A stretch of 64,000 nt of DNA from Hydrogenophaga sp. (GCF_030373225.1 NZ_JAUCZG010000011.1:59381-123380), one strand, 5' to 3'; positions 1-9,488 are shown, counted from the stretch's first letter. The notes: generated by a model from the letters alone, not told the origin. A program made the numbers and translations.

Positions 1-660
1 GTCAGGGAACATGGCGCGCATTTCGGCATCGCGCTCGACGGTGATGCCGATCGCCTGCAGATGGTGGACGCGCAAGGTCGTCTCTACAACGGCGACGAAC
101 TGCTCTACCTGATCGTGTCCGATCGCATTGCTCGTGACCACGACGTGCCTGGCGTGGTCGGCACGCTCATGACCAACATGGCGGTGGAAGTGGCGCTGAA
201 GGCGCGTGGCGTGAAGTTCGTGCGCGCCAGGGTCGGCGACCGCTACGTGCTCGAAGAGCTCGAAAAACACGGCTGGATGCTGGGCGGCGAAGGTTCGGGC
301 CACCTGTTGATGCTCGACCGTCACACCACCGGCGACGGCCTGGTGTCGGCCCTGCAGGTGCTGCACGCCTGTGTGGACAGCGGCAAGACCATGTCGCAGC
401 TGCTGGCCGATGTGACGCTGTTTCCGCAGACCTTGATCAATGTCCGGCTGCAGCCCGGCCAGGACTGGAAGACCAACACTTTTCTCGCGCAACAGACACA
501 GGCGGTGGAAGCCGAGCTGGGCGCGACCGGGCGGGTGCTGATCCGCGCCAGTGGCACGGAGCCCCTGTTGCGGGTGATGGTGGAGGCGCGCGATGCGCAG
601 CAAGCGCTGGATTGCGCCGAGCGGCTGGTGGCGGCCGTGCGGGCACAGGTGCCCGCATGA
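1..660 (+). CDS. glmM: Phosphoglucosamine mutase, 3' part (5' end outside window)
   Basis: GlmM converts glucosamine-6-phosphate to glucosamine-1-phosphate, feeding UDP-GlcNAc, peptidoglycan and LPS synthesis in the cytoplasm. The reading frame is open from base 1, so the gene starts upstream of the window. The visible part begins at the metal-binding loop DGDADR (bases 34-51), then shows the sugar-binding GEGSGH motif and the C-terminal phosphate-binding RASGTEP loop. These are in the order expected for domains 3 and 4 of phosphohexomutases. The catalytic serine loop lies outside. The stop overlaps the next start in an ATGA junction, so the two genes are probably cotranslated. Choosing GlmM over other phosphohexomutases rests on motif spacing and on the pst/ppk neighbourhood typical of Burkholderiales. 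Confidence 0.93.
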   Translation, partial: VREHGAHFGIALDGDADRLQMVDAQGRLYNGDELLYLIVSDRIARDHDVPGVVGTLMTNMAVEVALKARGVKFVRARVGDRYVLEELEKHGWMLGGEGSGHLLMLDRHTTGDGLVSALQVLHACVDSGKTMSQLLADVTLFPQTLINVRLQPGQDWKTNTFLAQQTQAVEAELGATGRVLIRASGTEPLLRVMVEARDAQQALDCAERLVAAVRAQVPA

Positions 661-1142
661 GCGGGGTGTCGGTCGTGCGTGCGAACTACGCCGATCCGCT
701 TCACGCGGCGGCGCTGGTGACGCTCCTGCACGCCTACGCCAGCGACCCGGCCGGCGGCGGCGAGGGCTTGTCTGAATTTGCCCGCGCCAACCTCGTGCGC
801 GAACTCGCTGCTCGGCCGCAGGCCTACAGCGTGCTGGCCTTCGACGGGGAGCAGCCCGTGGGCCTGGTCAACTGCATCGAAGGCTTCTCCACCTTCGCCT
901 GCAAGCCCCTGGTGAACGTGCACGATGTGGCCGTGCTGGCCAGCCACCGGGGCCGACGCATTGCCGAGCAGATGCTGGTGCTGGCCGAGTCGATGGCCCG
1001 CGAGCGTGGCGCGGTGAAGATGACGCTGGAGGTGCTCTCGGGCAACGCCGGCGCCGTGCGCCTGTACGAGCGCATCGGCTATGCCGGCTACCAGTTGGAC
1101 CCGGCCATGGGCAGCGCCCGGTTCCTGCAGAAATGGCTGTGA
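657..1142 (+). CDS. GNAT family N-acetyltransferase
   Basis: This is a single-domain GNAT protein of 161 residues, expected to transfer an acetyl group from acetyl-CoA to an unknown amine. The core is visible: a beta strand VHDVAVL, then the acetyl-CoA pyrophosphate loop [11 protein letters not shown], and a C-terminal segment with [13 protein letters not shown], which is the classic motif B end of PF00583. I chose the ATG that overlaps the glmM stop (ATGA), because longer versions only extend into glmM codons. Its substrate cannot be read from the sequence. The coupling to glmM may be only transcriptional convenience. Confidence 0.85.
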   Translation: MSGVSVVRANYADPLHAAALVTLLHAYASDPAGGGEGLSEFARANLVRELAARPQAYSVLAFDGEQPVGLVNCIEGFSTFACKPLVNVHDVAVLASHRGRRIAEQMLVLAESMARERGAVKMTLEVLSGNAGAVRLYERIGYAGYQLDPAMGSARFLQKWL

Positions 1143-1185
1143 GCAGAGTGCGCCCCAGCCCCCGGCGCTGACGGCCCGTCGCCTC

Positions 1186-2388
1186 TCAATACAGCAGATG
1201 GGGTTGTCGCGCCCCGGCCCAGGCCGCTTCATCGGCGGTGGCCGCTGTGTCCAGCACCTCGGGCCCGGCCGCCACATCGTCCACCCATTCGCGCAACAGC
1301 GGCCCGCCATTGATGAGGTCGATCGCCAGCCGCTCGTGCTCGTACTCGTAGGCGAAATCGCGCCACAGCGGGTAGTCCGGGGCCTGCAGGCGCAGCGCGC
1401 GAAACGCCAGCGCCTGCAGCCGCCAGGGCTTGAAGGCCGCGTGGTCGTAGTGGGTCGGGTCTTCGACATGGATCTGCACCCCGGCACACAACTGCCCCTG
1501 GTGCTTGTGAAAGGTGGGCTCGAAGAAGCACGGGCGCAAGACGCAACCGCGCATCCAGTGGGGTGCGATCCGGCGCATGTCGCCCAGCAGGCGCGGCACA
1601 TCGATGCCGGGCGCACCGAACAATTCGAGTGGGCGCGTGGTGCCACGGCCTTCTGACAAGGTCGTGCCCTCGAGCATCACCGTGCCCGCGTACGCGCGCG
1701 CCATGCTCAGGTTGGCCGCGTTCGGGCTGGGGTTGACCCAGCTGCGCTCGGTGGGCCAGCCAAAGCCGGGGGCCGCATCCGGCTGCCAGCCGCTCATGGT
1801 GATCACGCGGTAGTCCACCGTCAGCCCCAGCGTGGCGATGAACCAGTGCCCGAGTTCACCCATGGTCATGCCGTGGCGCATGGGCATGGGGCCGGCGCCC
1901 ACAAAGCTCTCCCAGCCTGCGCGCAAGGTGAGCCCTTCGATGGGCCGACCCGCGGGGTTGGGTCGGTCCAGCACCCAGACCGACTTGCCGTGCTGCGCGG
2001 CCGCCTCCAGCACATAGCGCAGCGTGGTGATGAAGGTGTAGATGCGGCAGCCGAGGTCCTGCAGGTCGACCAGCAGCACGTCGAAGCTGGCCATCATGGC
2101 GTCGGTCGGGCGGCGCACCTCGCCATACAGGCTGAACACCGGAACGCCCAGGCGGGGGTCGAGGTAGTCGGAGGACTCGACCATGTTGTCCTGCTTGTCG
2201 CCGCGCAGGCCGTGCTGCGGTCCGAACGCGGCCGCCAGCGTCACATCGGGCAGGGCGGCCAGCGCATCGAGCGCGTGGGTGAGATCGCGCGTGACCGACG
2301 CAGGATGGGCCAGCAAGGCCACACGGCGGCCAGCGAGCGGCACGCGCAGGGCCGGGTCTTGCAGGAAACGATCAAGGCCGAATTGCAT
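1186..2388 (-). CDS. DUF1343 family protein, NamZ-type exo-beta-N-acetylmuramidase
   Basis: The 400-residue protein matches the DUF1343 family, whose characterised member NamZ removes MurNAc from the non-reducing end of peptidoglycan fragments. Recognisable blocks are AFGPQHGLRGDKQDN near residue 55, PVFSLYG, the LLVDLQDLGCRIYTF segment near residue 105, the RPNPAGR motif near 145, and a conserved C-terminal half with LSEGRGTTRPLELFG. There is no signal peptide, unlike the secreted Bacillus enzyme, so it would act in the cytoplasm unless its start is wrong. No murQ, anmK or nagZ gene is adjacent. It lies 9 bases downstream of the DOMON-like gene and may share its transcript. Confidence 0.8.
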   Translation of the reverse strand: MQFGLDRFLQDPALRVPLAGRRVALLAHPASVTRDLTHALDALAALPDVTLAAAFGPQHGLRGDKQDNMVESSDYLDPRLGVPVFSLYGEVRRPTDAMMASFDVLLVDLQDLGCRIYTFITTLRYVLEAAAQHGKSVWVLDRPNPAGRPIEGLTLRAGWESFVGAGPMPMRHGMTMGELGHWFIATLGLTVDYRVITMSGWQPDAAPGFGWPTERSWVNPSPNAANLSMARAYAGTVMLEGTTLSEGRGTTRPLELFGAPGIDVPRLLGDMRRIAPHWMRGCVLRPCFFEPTFHKHQGQLCAGVQIHVEDPTHYDHAAFKPWRLQALAFRALRLQAPDYPLWRDFAYEYEHERLAIDLINGGPLLREWVDDVAAGPEVLDTAATADEAAWAGARQPHLLY

Positions 2389-2397
2389 GGGTTGGGG

Positions 2398-2958
2398 TCA
2401 GGGCAGGGCCAGGCGCAGGGAGCGACCGGCGGGGTGGTGGAAATCGGGACGCGTTTGTGGGTGCTGCAGTGCCCAGTAGCTCAGGCGCCCGTCGTGTTCT
2501 TCGATCACAGCGCACAGCGCCAGGCGCAGCGTCGCCGCGGGTGAGGGCAGGGCCGCTGCCGGCAGGTGAACGTCGAGGGTCAGTTGTGAAGGCGTGATGG
2601 CCAGTTGCATGCGGGGCGCGGGCAGGACCGCTTTGGTCGAGGGGTCGTGTTGCCGTTCGCCCGCAAACCGGTACGCCGCCCATTGGCCCGACGGCGAGAA
2701 GTTGAACTCGCGATAACTCTCGCCCGCCTCGGGCGCCACAAAGGCCTCCAGGCAGGTGTGTTGCCACAGGCCGTCGGCCGGGCCGGGCTCGGTGGCGGTC
2801 GGAAGGCGCAAGGCGGCGGTGTTGCCGCTCACCGTGTACCGCAGTTGCAGACCCTGGCTGTTCGAGTCCACCGCCACCGTCACACGCAGCGGCAGGCCGG
2901 CCGGTGTGGCCGGGTGGCAGTGCAGTGGGTGGGGTGGGCTGGAGAGGTCGGGCGTCAC
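2398..2958 (-). CDS. DOMON-like domain protein of unknown function
   Basis: This 186-residue protein resembles the proteobacterial DOMON-like family, a beta-sandwich fold often seen in carbohydrate- or haem-binding modules. Visible conserved pieces are LWQHTCLEAFV near residue 65, the YREFNFSPSGQWAAY segment near 85, and a terminal SYWALQHP...PDFHHP block, the usual end of this family. No signal peptide is evident. The start is a GTG with a GAGAG-type ribosome site upstream. It sits 34 bases past the arsH stop on the same strand, so read-through from the ars operon is possible, but I infer no arsenic role. Function is unknown. Confidence 0.72.
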   Translation of the reverse strand: MTPDLSSPPHPLHCHPATPAGLPLRVTVAVDSNSQGLQLRYTVSGNTAALRLPTATEPGPADGLWQHTCLEAFVAPEAGESYREFNFSPSGQWAAYRFAGERQHDPSTKAVLPAPRMQLAITPSQLTLDVHLPAAALPSPAATLRLALCAVIEEHDGRLSYWALQHPQTRPDFHHPAGRSLRLALP

Positions 2959-2992
2959 AGCGCCGTATTCTCTCAGGCCGCGTCGCCACCGC

Positions 2993-3744
2993 TCAGAGGG
3001 CGCCCTGGTTCACGCGCTTCATCAATTCCCCGGCGGTTTCCTTGCGCTCGCTGTACCGGTCGACGAGGTAGGGCGCGACGTCTCGCGTCAGCCAGGTGAA
3101 CTTCACCAGTTCTTCCAGCACGTCCACCACCCGGTCGAGGTAGGCCGAGGGTTTGAGCCGGTCCTTGTCGTCGAACTCCTGAAACGCCTTGGCGATCGAC
3201 GACTGGTTGGGAATGGTGAACATGCGCATCCAGCGCCCGAGCACCCGCATCTGGTTGACGGCATTGAACGATTGCGAGCCGCCGCAGACCTGCATGAGCG
3301 CCAGCGTCTTGCCCTGGGTGGGCCGCACCGCGCCGAGCGACAGCGGTATCCAGTCGATCTGGGCTTTCATGATGCCGGTCATGGCGCCGTGGCGCTCGGG
3401 TGAGCACCACACCATGCCTTCGGCCCAGGCCGCCAGCGCGCGCAACTCCACCACCTTGGGGTGGGTGTCGGGCGCATCGTCGGGCAGCGGCAGGCCGCCC
3501 GGATGGAACACGCGCGGCTCTGCCCCCATGGCCTGCAGCAGGCGCACCGATTCCTCGACCAGCAGCCGGCTGAAGGAGCGCTGCCGCAAGGAGCCGTACA
3601 GCAGCAAGATGCGCGGCGCGTGGGTGGAGCCGGTGCCGGGACGCAGGCGCTGCCCGTCGGGCACCTGGAAATGTTCGCTGGCCAGGGGCGGCAGGTCGTC
3701 GGCAAGCCGCTGGGCAGCATCAGTGGTCATGGGAGTCGGCTGCA

Positions 3745-3745
<1 letters not shown>
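2993..3745 (-). CDS. arsH: ArsH NADPH-dependent FMN reductase
   Basis: ArsH is a flavodoxin-like NADPH:FMN oxidoreductase that oxidises trivalent methyl- and aryl-arsenicals to less toxic pentavalent forms in the cytoplasm. The flavin phosphate loop [10 protein letters not shown] and the [18 protein letters not shown] segment are diagnostic. Length is 250 residues, usual for the family. The start chosen overlaps the acr3 stop as TGATG; an internal ATG five codons later (3730) is possible. It is the last gene of the apparent ars operon, directly coupled to the arsenite exporter. Confidence 0.93.
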
Positions 3746-4769
<1,024 letters not shown>

Positions 4770-4770
<1 letters not shown>

Positions 4771-5270
4771 CAGGCCTTCACCTGTCCGATGTCGGCGAGT
4801 TCCTTTTTCAGCGCGAGCTTGTCGAGCTTTTCAATCGGCAGCACGGTGAGCAGTGAGATGCGGCGGTTCATCACGATGAAGCAGTCGTTGAACGCACGCT
4901 GAATGACCTCCCTGCTGCCCTTGACCGCGGCCGGGTCCTCCACGCCCCAGTGGGCCGACATGGGTTGCCCGGGCCAGACGGGGCAAACCTCGCCGGCGGC
5001 CTTGTCGCACACCGTGAGCACGAAGTTCATCGGCGGTGCATCGGGGCCGGCGAATTCATCCCAGTTCTTGCTGCGCAGACCGGTGGTCTTGAACCGGTTG
5101 CGCTCCAGCAGTTCGATCGCGTTGGGGTTGACCTCGCCCGCCGGGTGGCTCCCTGCGCTCCAGGCCCGAAAGCGTCCCGCGCCGAGCTGGTTGAGGATGG
5201 CCTCGGCCATGATGCTGCGCGCCGAATTGCCGGTGCAGATGAACAGGACGTTGTGGACATTGGTGGACAT
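4770..5270 (-). CDS. arsC: Arsenate reductase ArsC, low-molecular-weight phosphatase type
   Basis: ArsC reduces As(V) to As(III) for export by the next gene. The N-terminal P-loop CTGNSARS (Cys12 region) is the nucleophile loop of the LMW tyrosine phosphatase fold. A second pair of cysteines in [15 protein letters not shown] matches the redox relay of this class. The spacing between them is one residue longer than in the Staphylococcus enzyme, so the recycling partner (thioredoxin or glutaredoxin) is not certain. Length is 166 residues. It starts 10 bases after the arsR stop and overlaps acr3 by TGATG. Confidence 0.93.
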
Positions 5271-5280
5271 GGCATGCCTT

Positions 5281-5619
5281 TCAGCAGGTGGTGCAGGTGG
5301 GAACAGCGGAAGAACCCGTCGTCACTTCGCAGGGCTCACCCTGGCAGCAGTGGGCGGTGAGGAATTGAAGCAAGTCGTTCATGGCACCGAATTCGGCGCG
5401 GTAGATCAGGTGGCGGCCATCGCGCCGCTGGGTCACCAGCCCGGCGTGGCTGAGTTCCTTGAGGTGGAAGGACAGCGCTGTGCTGGCCACGCCCAGTGTT
5501 TCGCTGAGGTGACCCGGCGTGAGGCCTTCCGGCCCCTGCGCCACCAGCGCACGGAAGATGCGCAGGCGAGTCTCCTGTGCGAGCGCACCGAGGGATCTGA
5601 CGGCTTGGGTTTCGTCCAT
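5281..5619 (-). CDS. arsR: ArsR family arsenic-responsive repressor
   Basis: This 112-residue winged-helix repressor has the ArsR/SmtB recognition helix segment STALSFHLKELSHAGLV near residues 46-61. The arsenite sensor appears to be C-terminal: a Cys-Cys pair in AHCCQGEPC and a terminal CTTC. This differs from the E. coli ELCVCDL site and resembles the C-terminal cysteine sensors of other proteobacterial ArsR proteins. The longer upstream reading frame is coding sequence of arsJ in another frame, so I chose the ATG at 5619, preceded by GGAA. It sits inside the operon, 10 bases below arsJ and 10 above arsC, so autoregulation must act on an upstream or arsJ-internal promoter. Confidence 0.93.
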   Translation of the reverse strand: MDETQAVRSLGALAQETRLRIFRALVAQGPEGLTPGHLSETLGVASTALSFHLKELSHAGLVTQRRDGRHLIYRAEFGAMNDLLQFLTAHCCQGEPCEVTTGSSAVPTCTTC

Positions 5620-5629
5620 GGAATTTCCT

Positions 5630-6868
5630 TCAGGCGGTGGTGCGTTGCAGGCTCGCACGGGTGGGCAGCTTGAGGGTGGCCAGCCAGCACAGCACCAGCA
5701 TGAGGGCGGAGCCGAGCAGGGCGTAGAGCAGCCCGCCCCACTGGTACAGCAGACCCGAGAGCAGCGTGCCGCTGAAGCGACCCAGTGCGTTGGCGGCGTA
5801 GTAGAAGCCCACGTCTTCGGCCGCCTTCTCGGAGCCGGCGTAGGCCAGCACAAGATACGAGTGCACCGACGAGTTCACCGCGAACGCAAAGCCGAACACG
5901 CCCAGCCCGCCCACCACCACCCAGGGCAGGTGCGGCACGTCCAGTGCCACCGCCACCGCCAGGGCCATGGGCACCAGTGCCAGCAGGGCCGACCACAGCC
6001 GCGCGGCCGGCACCTCGGTGCTCAGGCCGTCGCTGCTGCGTTTCACAAAGGCCGGCGCCATCGCCTGCACCGCACCGTAGCCGATGGTCCAGGCCGCCAG
6101 AAACGTTCCCACCATGGTGAAGGTCCAGCCCTGCGAGTACAGGTACACCGGCACACCCACCACAAACCACACGTCGCGCGCACCGAACAGCACCACGCGC
6201 GCGGCGGCCAGCACGTTGACGCCGGTGTTCTTGGCAAACAGCTCCTTCGCCGACTTCGATGCCTTGTTCTTGCCCATCATTTGCGGCAGCGAGGTCACCA
6301 CGCCCACCAGCACCAGCGCCAGCAGCGCGGCCATGGCCCACAGCGCGTGCTGGAAACCCAGTGTCTGCAGCAGCAAGCCCCCCAGGAAGAAGCCGACACC
6401 CTTCATCGCGTTCTTGCTGCCGGTGAAAAACGCCACCCACTTGAAGAGCTGGCCCGACCCCTGGTTTTTCGCCTGGTCGGCCGTGACCTTGATGGCCGAC
6501 TTGCTGGCGGTCTTGGTGAGGTCCTTGGCCACGCCGCAGATGCCCTGGGCCAACACCACCCAGGCCACCGACATGGCCGCGCTCCAGCCCGGGTCGAGGA
6601 AGGACAGCACGGAAAAACCGATGATCTGCGTGACCAGGCCCACGGTGAGCATGCGTGTGATGCCGTAGCGCGTGGCCAGCCAGCCGCCGACGAAGTTGGC
6701 AACGATGCCGGCGGCCTCGTACAGCAGGAACAGGAACGCCAGCGTGAACGGCGAATAGCCGAGTTGGTAGAAGTGCAGCAGCACCAGCATGCGCAGCGCG
6801 CCGTCGGTGAGCGTGAAGCCCCAGTAGGCGGCGGTGACGATGGCGTAGTTGCGTTCGGCGGTGTTCAT
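5630..6868 (-). CDS. arsJ: ArsJ, MFS exporter of 1-arseno-3-phosphoglycerate
   Basis: ArsJ is a major facilitator protein that exports 1-arseno-3-phosphoglycerate, the unstable product made by the linked GAPDH from arsenate. It breaks down outside the cell, giving net arsenate efflux. The 412-residue protein has about 12 hydrophobic segments. It opens with a NYAIVTAAYWGFTLTDGALR segment and has a conserved cytoplasmic middle loop rich in lysine (MMGKNKASKSAKELFAKN), as in known ArsJ. The identity is strengthened by the GAPDH immediately upstream. Ribosome-binding signal at the start is weak. A 20-bp tandem repeat separates it from the GAPDH gene. Confidence 0.93.
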   Translation of the reverse strand: MNTAERNYAIVTAAYWGFTLTDGALRMLVLLHFYQLGYSPFTLAFLFLLYEAAGIVANFVGGWLATRYGITRMLTVGLVTQIIGFSVLSFLDPGWSAAMSVAWVVLAQGICGVAKDLTKTASKSAIKVTADQAKNQGSGQLFKWVAFFTGSKNAMKGVGFFLGGLLLQTLGFQHALWAMAALLALVLVGVVTSLPQMMGKNKASKSAKELFAKNTGVNVLAAARVVLFGARDVWFVVGVPVYLYSQGWTFTMVGTFLAAWTIGYGAVQAMAPAFVKRSSDGLSTEVPAARLWSALLALVPMALAVAVALDVPHLPWVVVGGLGVFGFAFAVNSSVHSYLVLAYAGSEKAAEDVGFYYAANALGRFSGTLLSGLLYQWGGLLYALLGSALMLVLCWLATLKLPTRASLQRTTA

Positions 6869-6890
6869 GGTGTGCGAGGGCTTCGACAGG

Positions 6891-6950
6891 CTCAGCCCGA
6901 ACGGAGGGGGTTCAGTCCGAAGGCAAGGGGCTCAGCCCGGACGGCGTGTT
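6891..6950. repeat. Three-copy 20-bp tandem repeat between arsJ and gap
   Basis: Three consecutive 20-base units begin at 6891, 6911 and 6931. Each starts (C/T)TCAG(C/T)CCG(A/G)A and is followed by a G-rich second half that degenerates in the last unit. The preceding bases (6880-6890, GGCTTCGACAG) form the common intergenic motif seen in many betaproteobacteria. The last unit overlaps the final base of the GAPDH stop codon. Confidence 0.75.
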
Positions 6951-7993
6951 CAGATGCCTTGGGCCTGCATGTGGCAGGCCAGGTCGACCATGCGGCAGGC
7001 GTAGCCCATCTCGTTGTCGTACCAGGCGTAGACCTTGAGCAGCGTGCCGTCGGTGACCATGGTGGACGGGGCGTCCACGATGCTCGAGCGGGTGTCGCGT
7101 GCGTAGTCCACGCTCACCAGCGGGCGTGTCTCGTAGCCGAGGATGCCGGCCAGCGGACCCTGTGCCGCAGCGGCGAACAGGGCGTTGACTTCTTCCGCCG
7201 TGGTCTCGCGCTGCAGCTCGAACACGCAGTCGGTCAGCGAGGCGTTGAGCGCCGGTACACGCACCGCGTGGCCGTTGAGCTTGCCCTTGAGTTCGGGGTA
7301 GATCAGCGCGATGGCGGTCGCGCTGCCGGTGGTCGTGGGCGCCAGGCTCATGAGCGCACTGCGGGCGCGGCGCAGGTCCTTGTGGGGGGCGTCCACCACC
7401 AGGTTGGTGTTGGTCGGGTTGTGCAGCGTGGTGATCTGTCCGTGCCGGATGCCGATGGCTTCGTGCACCACCTTCACCACCGGCGCCAGACAGTTGGTGG
7501 TGCAGGACGCGGCGGTCACGATGCGGTCGCGTGCGGGTTGGTACAGCGACTCATTGACCCCCACAACGATGTTGAGCACACCGCCTGTCTTCACCGGCGC
7601 TGCCACGATGACCCGTTTGGCGCCACGATCCAGGTGGCCCTGGATGGTTTCGGGCGTGAGGAACTTGCCGGTGCATTCCAGCACCAGGTCCACACCCAGG
7701 TCGCCCCAGGGGATGTCAGCCGGTGCGGCGTGAGAAGAGAACGACAGGCGCTGCTGTTCGATGCGGATGGTGTCCTCGCCCTCGGCGGCGATGTCGGCCC
7801 GCCATTTCCCTTGCACGCTGTCGAAGGCCAGCAGGTGGGCGATGGCGGTGGCACCCCCCTTGAGTTCGTTGAGGTGAACCACCTCCAGCCGGTTGCCTGC
7901 GCGTGGGTCGGTGATTTCGCGCTCGGCCGCGCCGAGGGCTGCTCGCAGGGCCAGGCGGCCGATGCGCCCCATGCCGTTGATGCCAACTTTCAT
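6950..7993 (-). CDS. gap: ArsJ-associated glyceraldehyde-3-phosphate dehydrogenase
   Basis: This 347-residue GAPDH has the Rossmann start [10 protein letters not shown] and the catalytic SCTTNC motif with Cys164. In ars clusters the enzyme uses arsenate instead of phosphate on glyceraldehyde-3-phosphate, giving 1-arseno-3-phosphoglycerate for ArsJ. The insert [17 protein letters not shown] near residue 30 distinguishes the sequence from housekeeping GAPDH. A good AGGAAA ribosome site precedes the ATG. It lies 81 bases upstream of arsJ and 39 bases downstream of the ATP-grasp-like gene, so the three are probably one transcript. Confidence 0.92.
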   Translation of the reverse strand: MKVGINGMGRIGRLALRAALGAAEREITDPRAGNRLEVVHLNELKGGATAIAHLLAFDSVQGKWRADIAAEGEDTIRIEQQRLSFSSHAAPADIPWGDLGVDLVLECTGKFLTPETIQGHLDRGAKRVIVAAPVKTGGVLNIVVGVNESLYQPARDRIVTAASCTTNCLAPVVKVVHEAIGIRHGQITTLHNPTNTNLVVDAPHKDLRRARSALMSLAPTTTGSATAIALIYPELKGKLNGHAVRVPALNASLTDCVFELQRETTAEEVNALFAAAAQGPLAGILGYETRPLVSVDYARDTRSSIVDAPSTMVTDGTLLKVYAWYDNEMGYACRMVDLACHMQAQGI

Positions 7994-8032
7994 CGATCGT
8001 TTCCTGTGGTGGTCGGGGGTGTCCCGGGTCTT

Positions 8033-9364
8033 TCAATGCACGTTGAAGTGTTGAACGGCTTCGTGACCGGCCTGTGACAGCGGATCGGGCGCGCCGGACA
8101 ACACCACCACCGGCGAGAAGCCACCGCCGTCGGTGCGGAAGTTGGTGGTCTGGCCCGACCAGGTTCGTGCCGCGAGCAACTGCACCTGAGCCCGGTAGGT
8201 GTAGGCACGCAGGTCCAGCTTGAGCAGCCGGGGCTCGCCTTGCACCTGCACCAGCCGCTCGCTGGGTGGTACCAGGGACTGGGCCACGTAGTCACCGGCG
8301 AGGATCTCACTCCAGACGCGTCGTGTGAGCTTGTCGCCGCGGTAGGCCGCTCGCGCGCCGAAGCCGGCGGCCGGCTTGAAAAACAGCCTGCGCCGCGCAG
8401 CCCAGAGCGCATCGGCATGGTCCGGGTCCACCCGCTGCGTGGCGGGCACCACCGACTGCAGCAGCGCACGGTCGGGCTCGCTCACACCCTGACGCGCGAG
8501 CCAGTCGTTGTCGGACAGCAGCACCAGGTTGCGTTTGTCGGCGAACAGGGCATGGGTGCGCGGGTGCGGCGTGAGGACCACCGCGCCGGCCTGGTGGGCC
8601 AGGCGCAGGGCCTCGTGGGCCGGGTCCTGCAGGTAGAAGTCGGTCAGGCGGTTGTAGACCAGGTCCACCGCCATGCCGGAGGGCAGGGCGGGGTGGGTCA
8701 GCGCACCGTTGCGCCACTGCAGGTCGGCCGCGTCGGCCACCAGCGCGCACAGGCCGTGCGCGGCGAACAGTTCACGGAACAGCTCGAACTCGGGTGCGAG
8801 GTACTGGTCCGCGGGCGCGTCGTCCACGATCAGCACGGTGCGCAGTGGTGCCCCGCCGCGCTGTGACGCCCATTCCGAGCGGAACATGCCGACGAACACC
8901 GCATCGAGCGAGCGCATCGCGTCGGGCGGGTCGAGCAGCTCGCCGAAGGCCTCGCAACAGGCGCTGTGGGCGCGCGCCAGGGCCGCATTGAGCAGGGCGC
9001 CGCCGGCGTTGCTGTTGATCTCGATCAGGCGCGGACCGGTGTCGGTGAGGTGGAAGTCGTAGCCCATGAACACGCCCGCCGGCCCGTGGCTCAGCGCGGC
9101 CGTCGCCGGTGCCCGCGCCAGCGCCTGCGCTTGCCAGGCCGGCAGCGCGATCACACGCTCGATGGCCGACACCGCTTGCTGGATGTGCAGCGCCACGCTG
9201 CTGTCGAGAAAGACGGCGCTGGCCGAAAACAGGTGCGGGTGGCTGATGGCCAGTCGCGCGGCCAGTCCACCGAGCGCCGGTGTGGTCTCGAGCTGTTCGC
9301 GCAGTCGTGGCAGCGACAGCGTCTGGCAGGCGCAGCCCAGGTTCAGGGTGTCGGCGAGGCTCAT
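8033..9364 (-). CDS. Circularly permuted ATP-grasp-like protein, ars-linked, function unknown
   Basis: This is a protein of about 443 residues that I cannot assign to a named family. It contains GYDFHL...RLIEINSNAGGALLNA around residues 110-135 and, near the C-terminus, LFFKPAAGFGARAAYRG followed by YVAQSLVPP and LKLDLRAY. These resemble the metal- and nucleotide-binding blocks of circularly permuted ATP-grasp enzymes (glutathionylspermidine synthase-like), so an ATP-dependent ligase is inferred. A CAC cysteine pair lies near the N-terminus. It is the first gene of the apparent ars operon, 39 bases before gap. Start: the ATG at 9364 is preferred because a palindrome covers the region of the alternative ATG at 9388; neither has a strong ribosome site. 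Confidence 0.7.
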   Translation of the reverse strand: MSLADTLNLGCACQTLSLPRLREQLETTPALGGLAARLAISHPHLFSASAVFLDSSVALHIQQAVSAIERVIALPAWQAQALARAPATAALSHGPAGVFMGYDFHLTDTGPRLIEINSNAGGALLNAALARAHSACCEAFGELLDPPDAMRSLDAVFVGMFRSEWASQRGGAPLRTVLIVDDAPADQYLAPEFELFRELFAAHGLCALVADAADLQWRNGALTHPALPSGMAVDLVYNRLTDFYLQDPAHEALRLAHQAGAVVLTPHPRTHALFADKRNLVLLSDNDWLARQGVSEPDRALLQSVVPATQRVDPDHADALWAARRRLFFKPAAGFGARAAYRGDKLTRRVWSEILAGDYVAQSLVPPSERLVQVQGEPRLLKLDLRAYTYRAQVQLLAARTWSGQTTNFRTDGGGFSPVVVLSGAPDPLSQAGHEAVQHFNVH

Positions 9365-9379
9365 GGCTTTCAATGGAAC

Positions 9380-9412
9380 TTCAAGCATTCAATAGTACTT
9401 GAACTATACAAG
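9380..9412. promoter_or_regulatory. Overlapping inverted repeats in the ars/olsB divergent region (candidate operator)
   Basis: Two symmetric patterns overlap here. TTCAAG (9380-9385) and CTTGAA (9398-9403) form a 6-bp inverted repeat with a 12-base gap. ATAGT and ACTAT (9392-9407) frame an imperfect 16-bp palindrome. The position fits control of the leftward ars operon, and ArsR is the obvious candidate regulator, but I see no sequence proof. This is inference from symmetry and location. Confidence 0.45.
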
Positions 9413-9431
9413 TGAAAACCGGACGGGTGCA

Positions 9432-9448
9432 TGTCATGAAAACTTCAC
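9432..9448 (+). promoter_or_regulatory. Candidate PhoB box upstream of olsB-plcP-agt
   Basis: TGTCAT at 9432 is followed 11 bases later by CTTCAC at 9443, separated by the A-rich GAAAA. The first half-site is perfect; the second matches the TGTCAC consensus at four of six positions. It lies about 40 bases before the olsB start. No clear -10 is visible downstream, so this is a weaker call than the pstS and ppk1 boxes. Confidence 0.45.
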
Positions 9449-9488
9449 GCGATTGCCTCGGGCGGGTCATGGCCGGTTTTCACACTGC

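Noticed and set aside
5519..8077. Long plus-strand open frame (852 codons) opposite arsR, arsJ and gap
   Set aside because: Its translation is rich in His, Gln, Arg and Gly with no domain, typical of antisense frames in GC-rich DNA; the minus strand encodes clear families.
9399..9488. Earlier start for the OlsB-like gene
   Set aside because: The added residues have no family match and the region holds the palindromes and candidate pho box.
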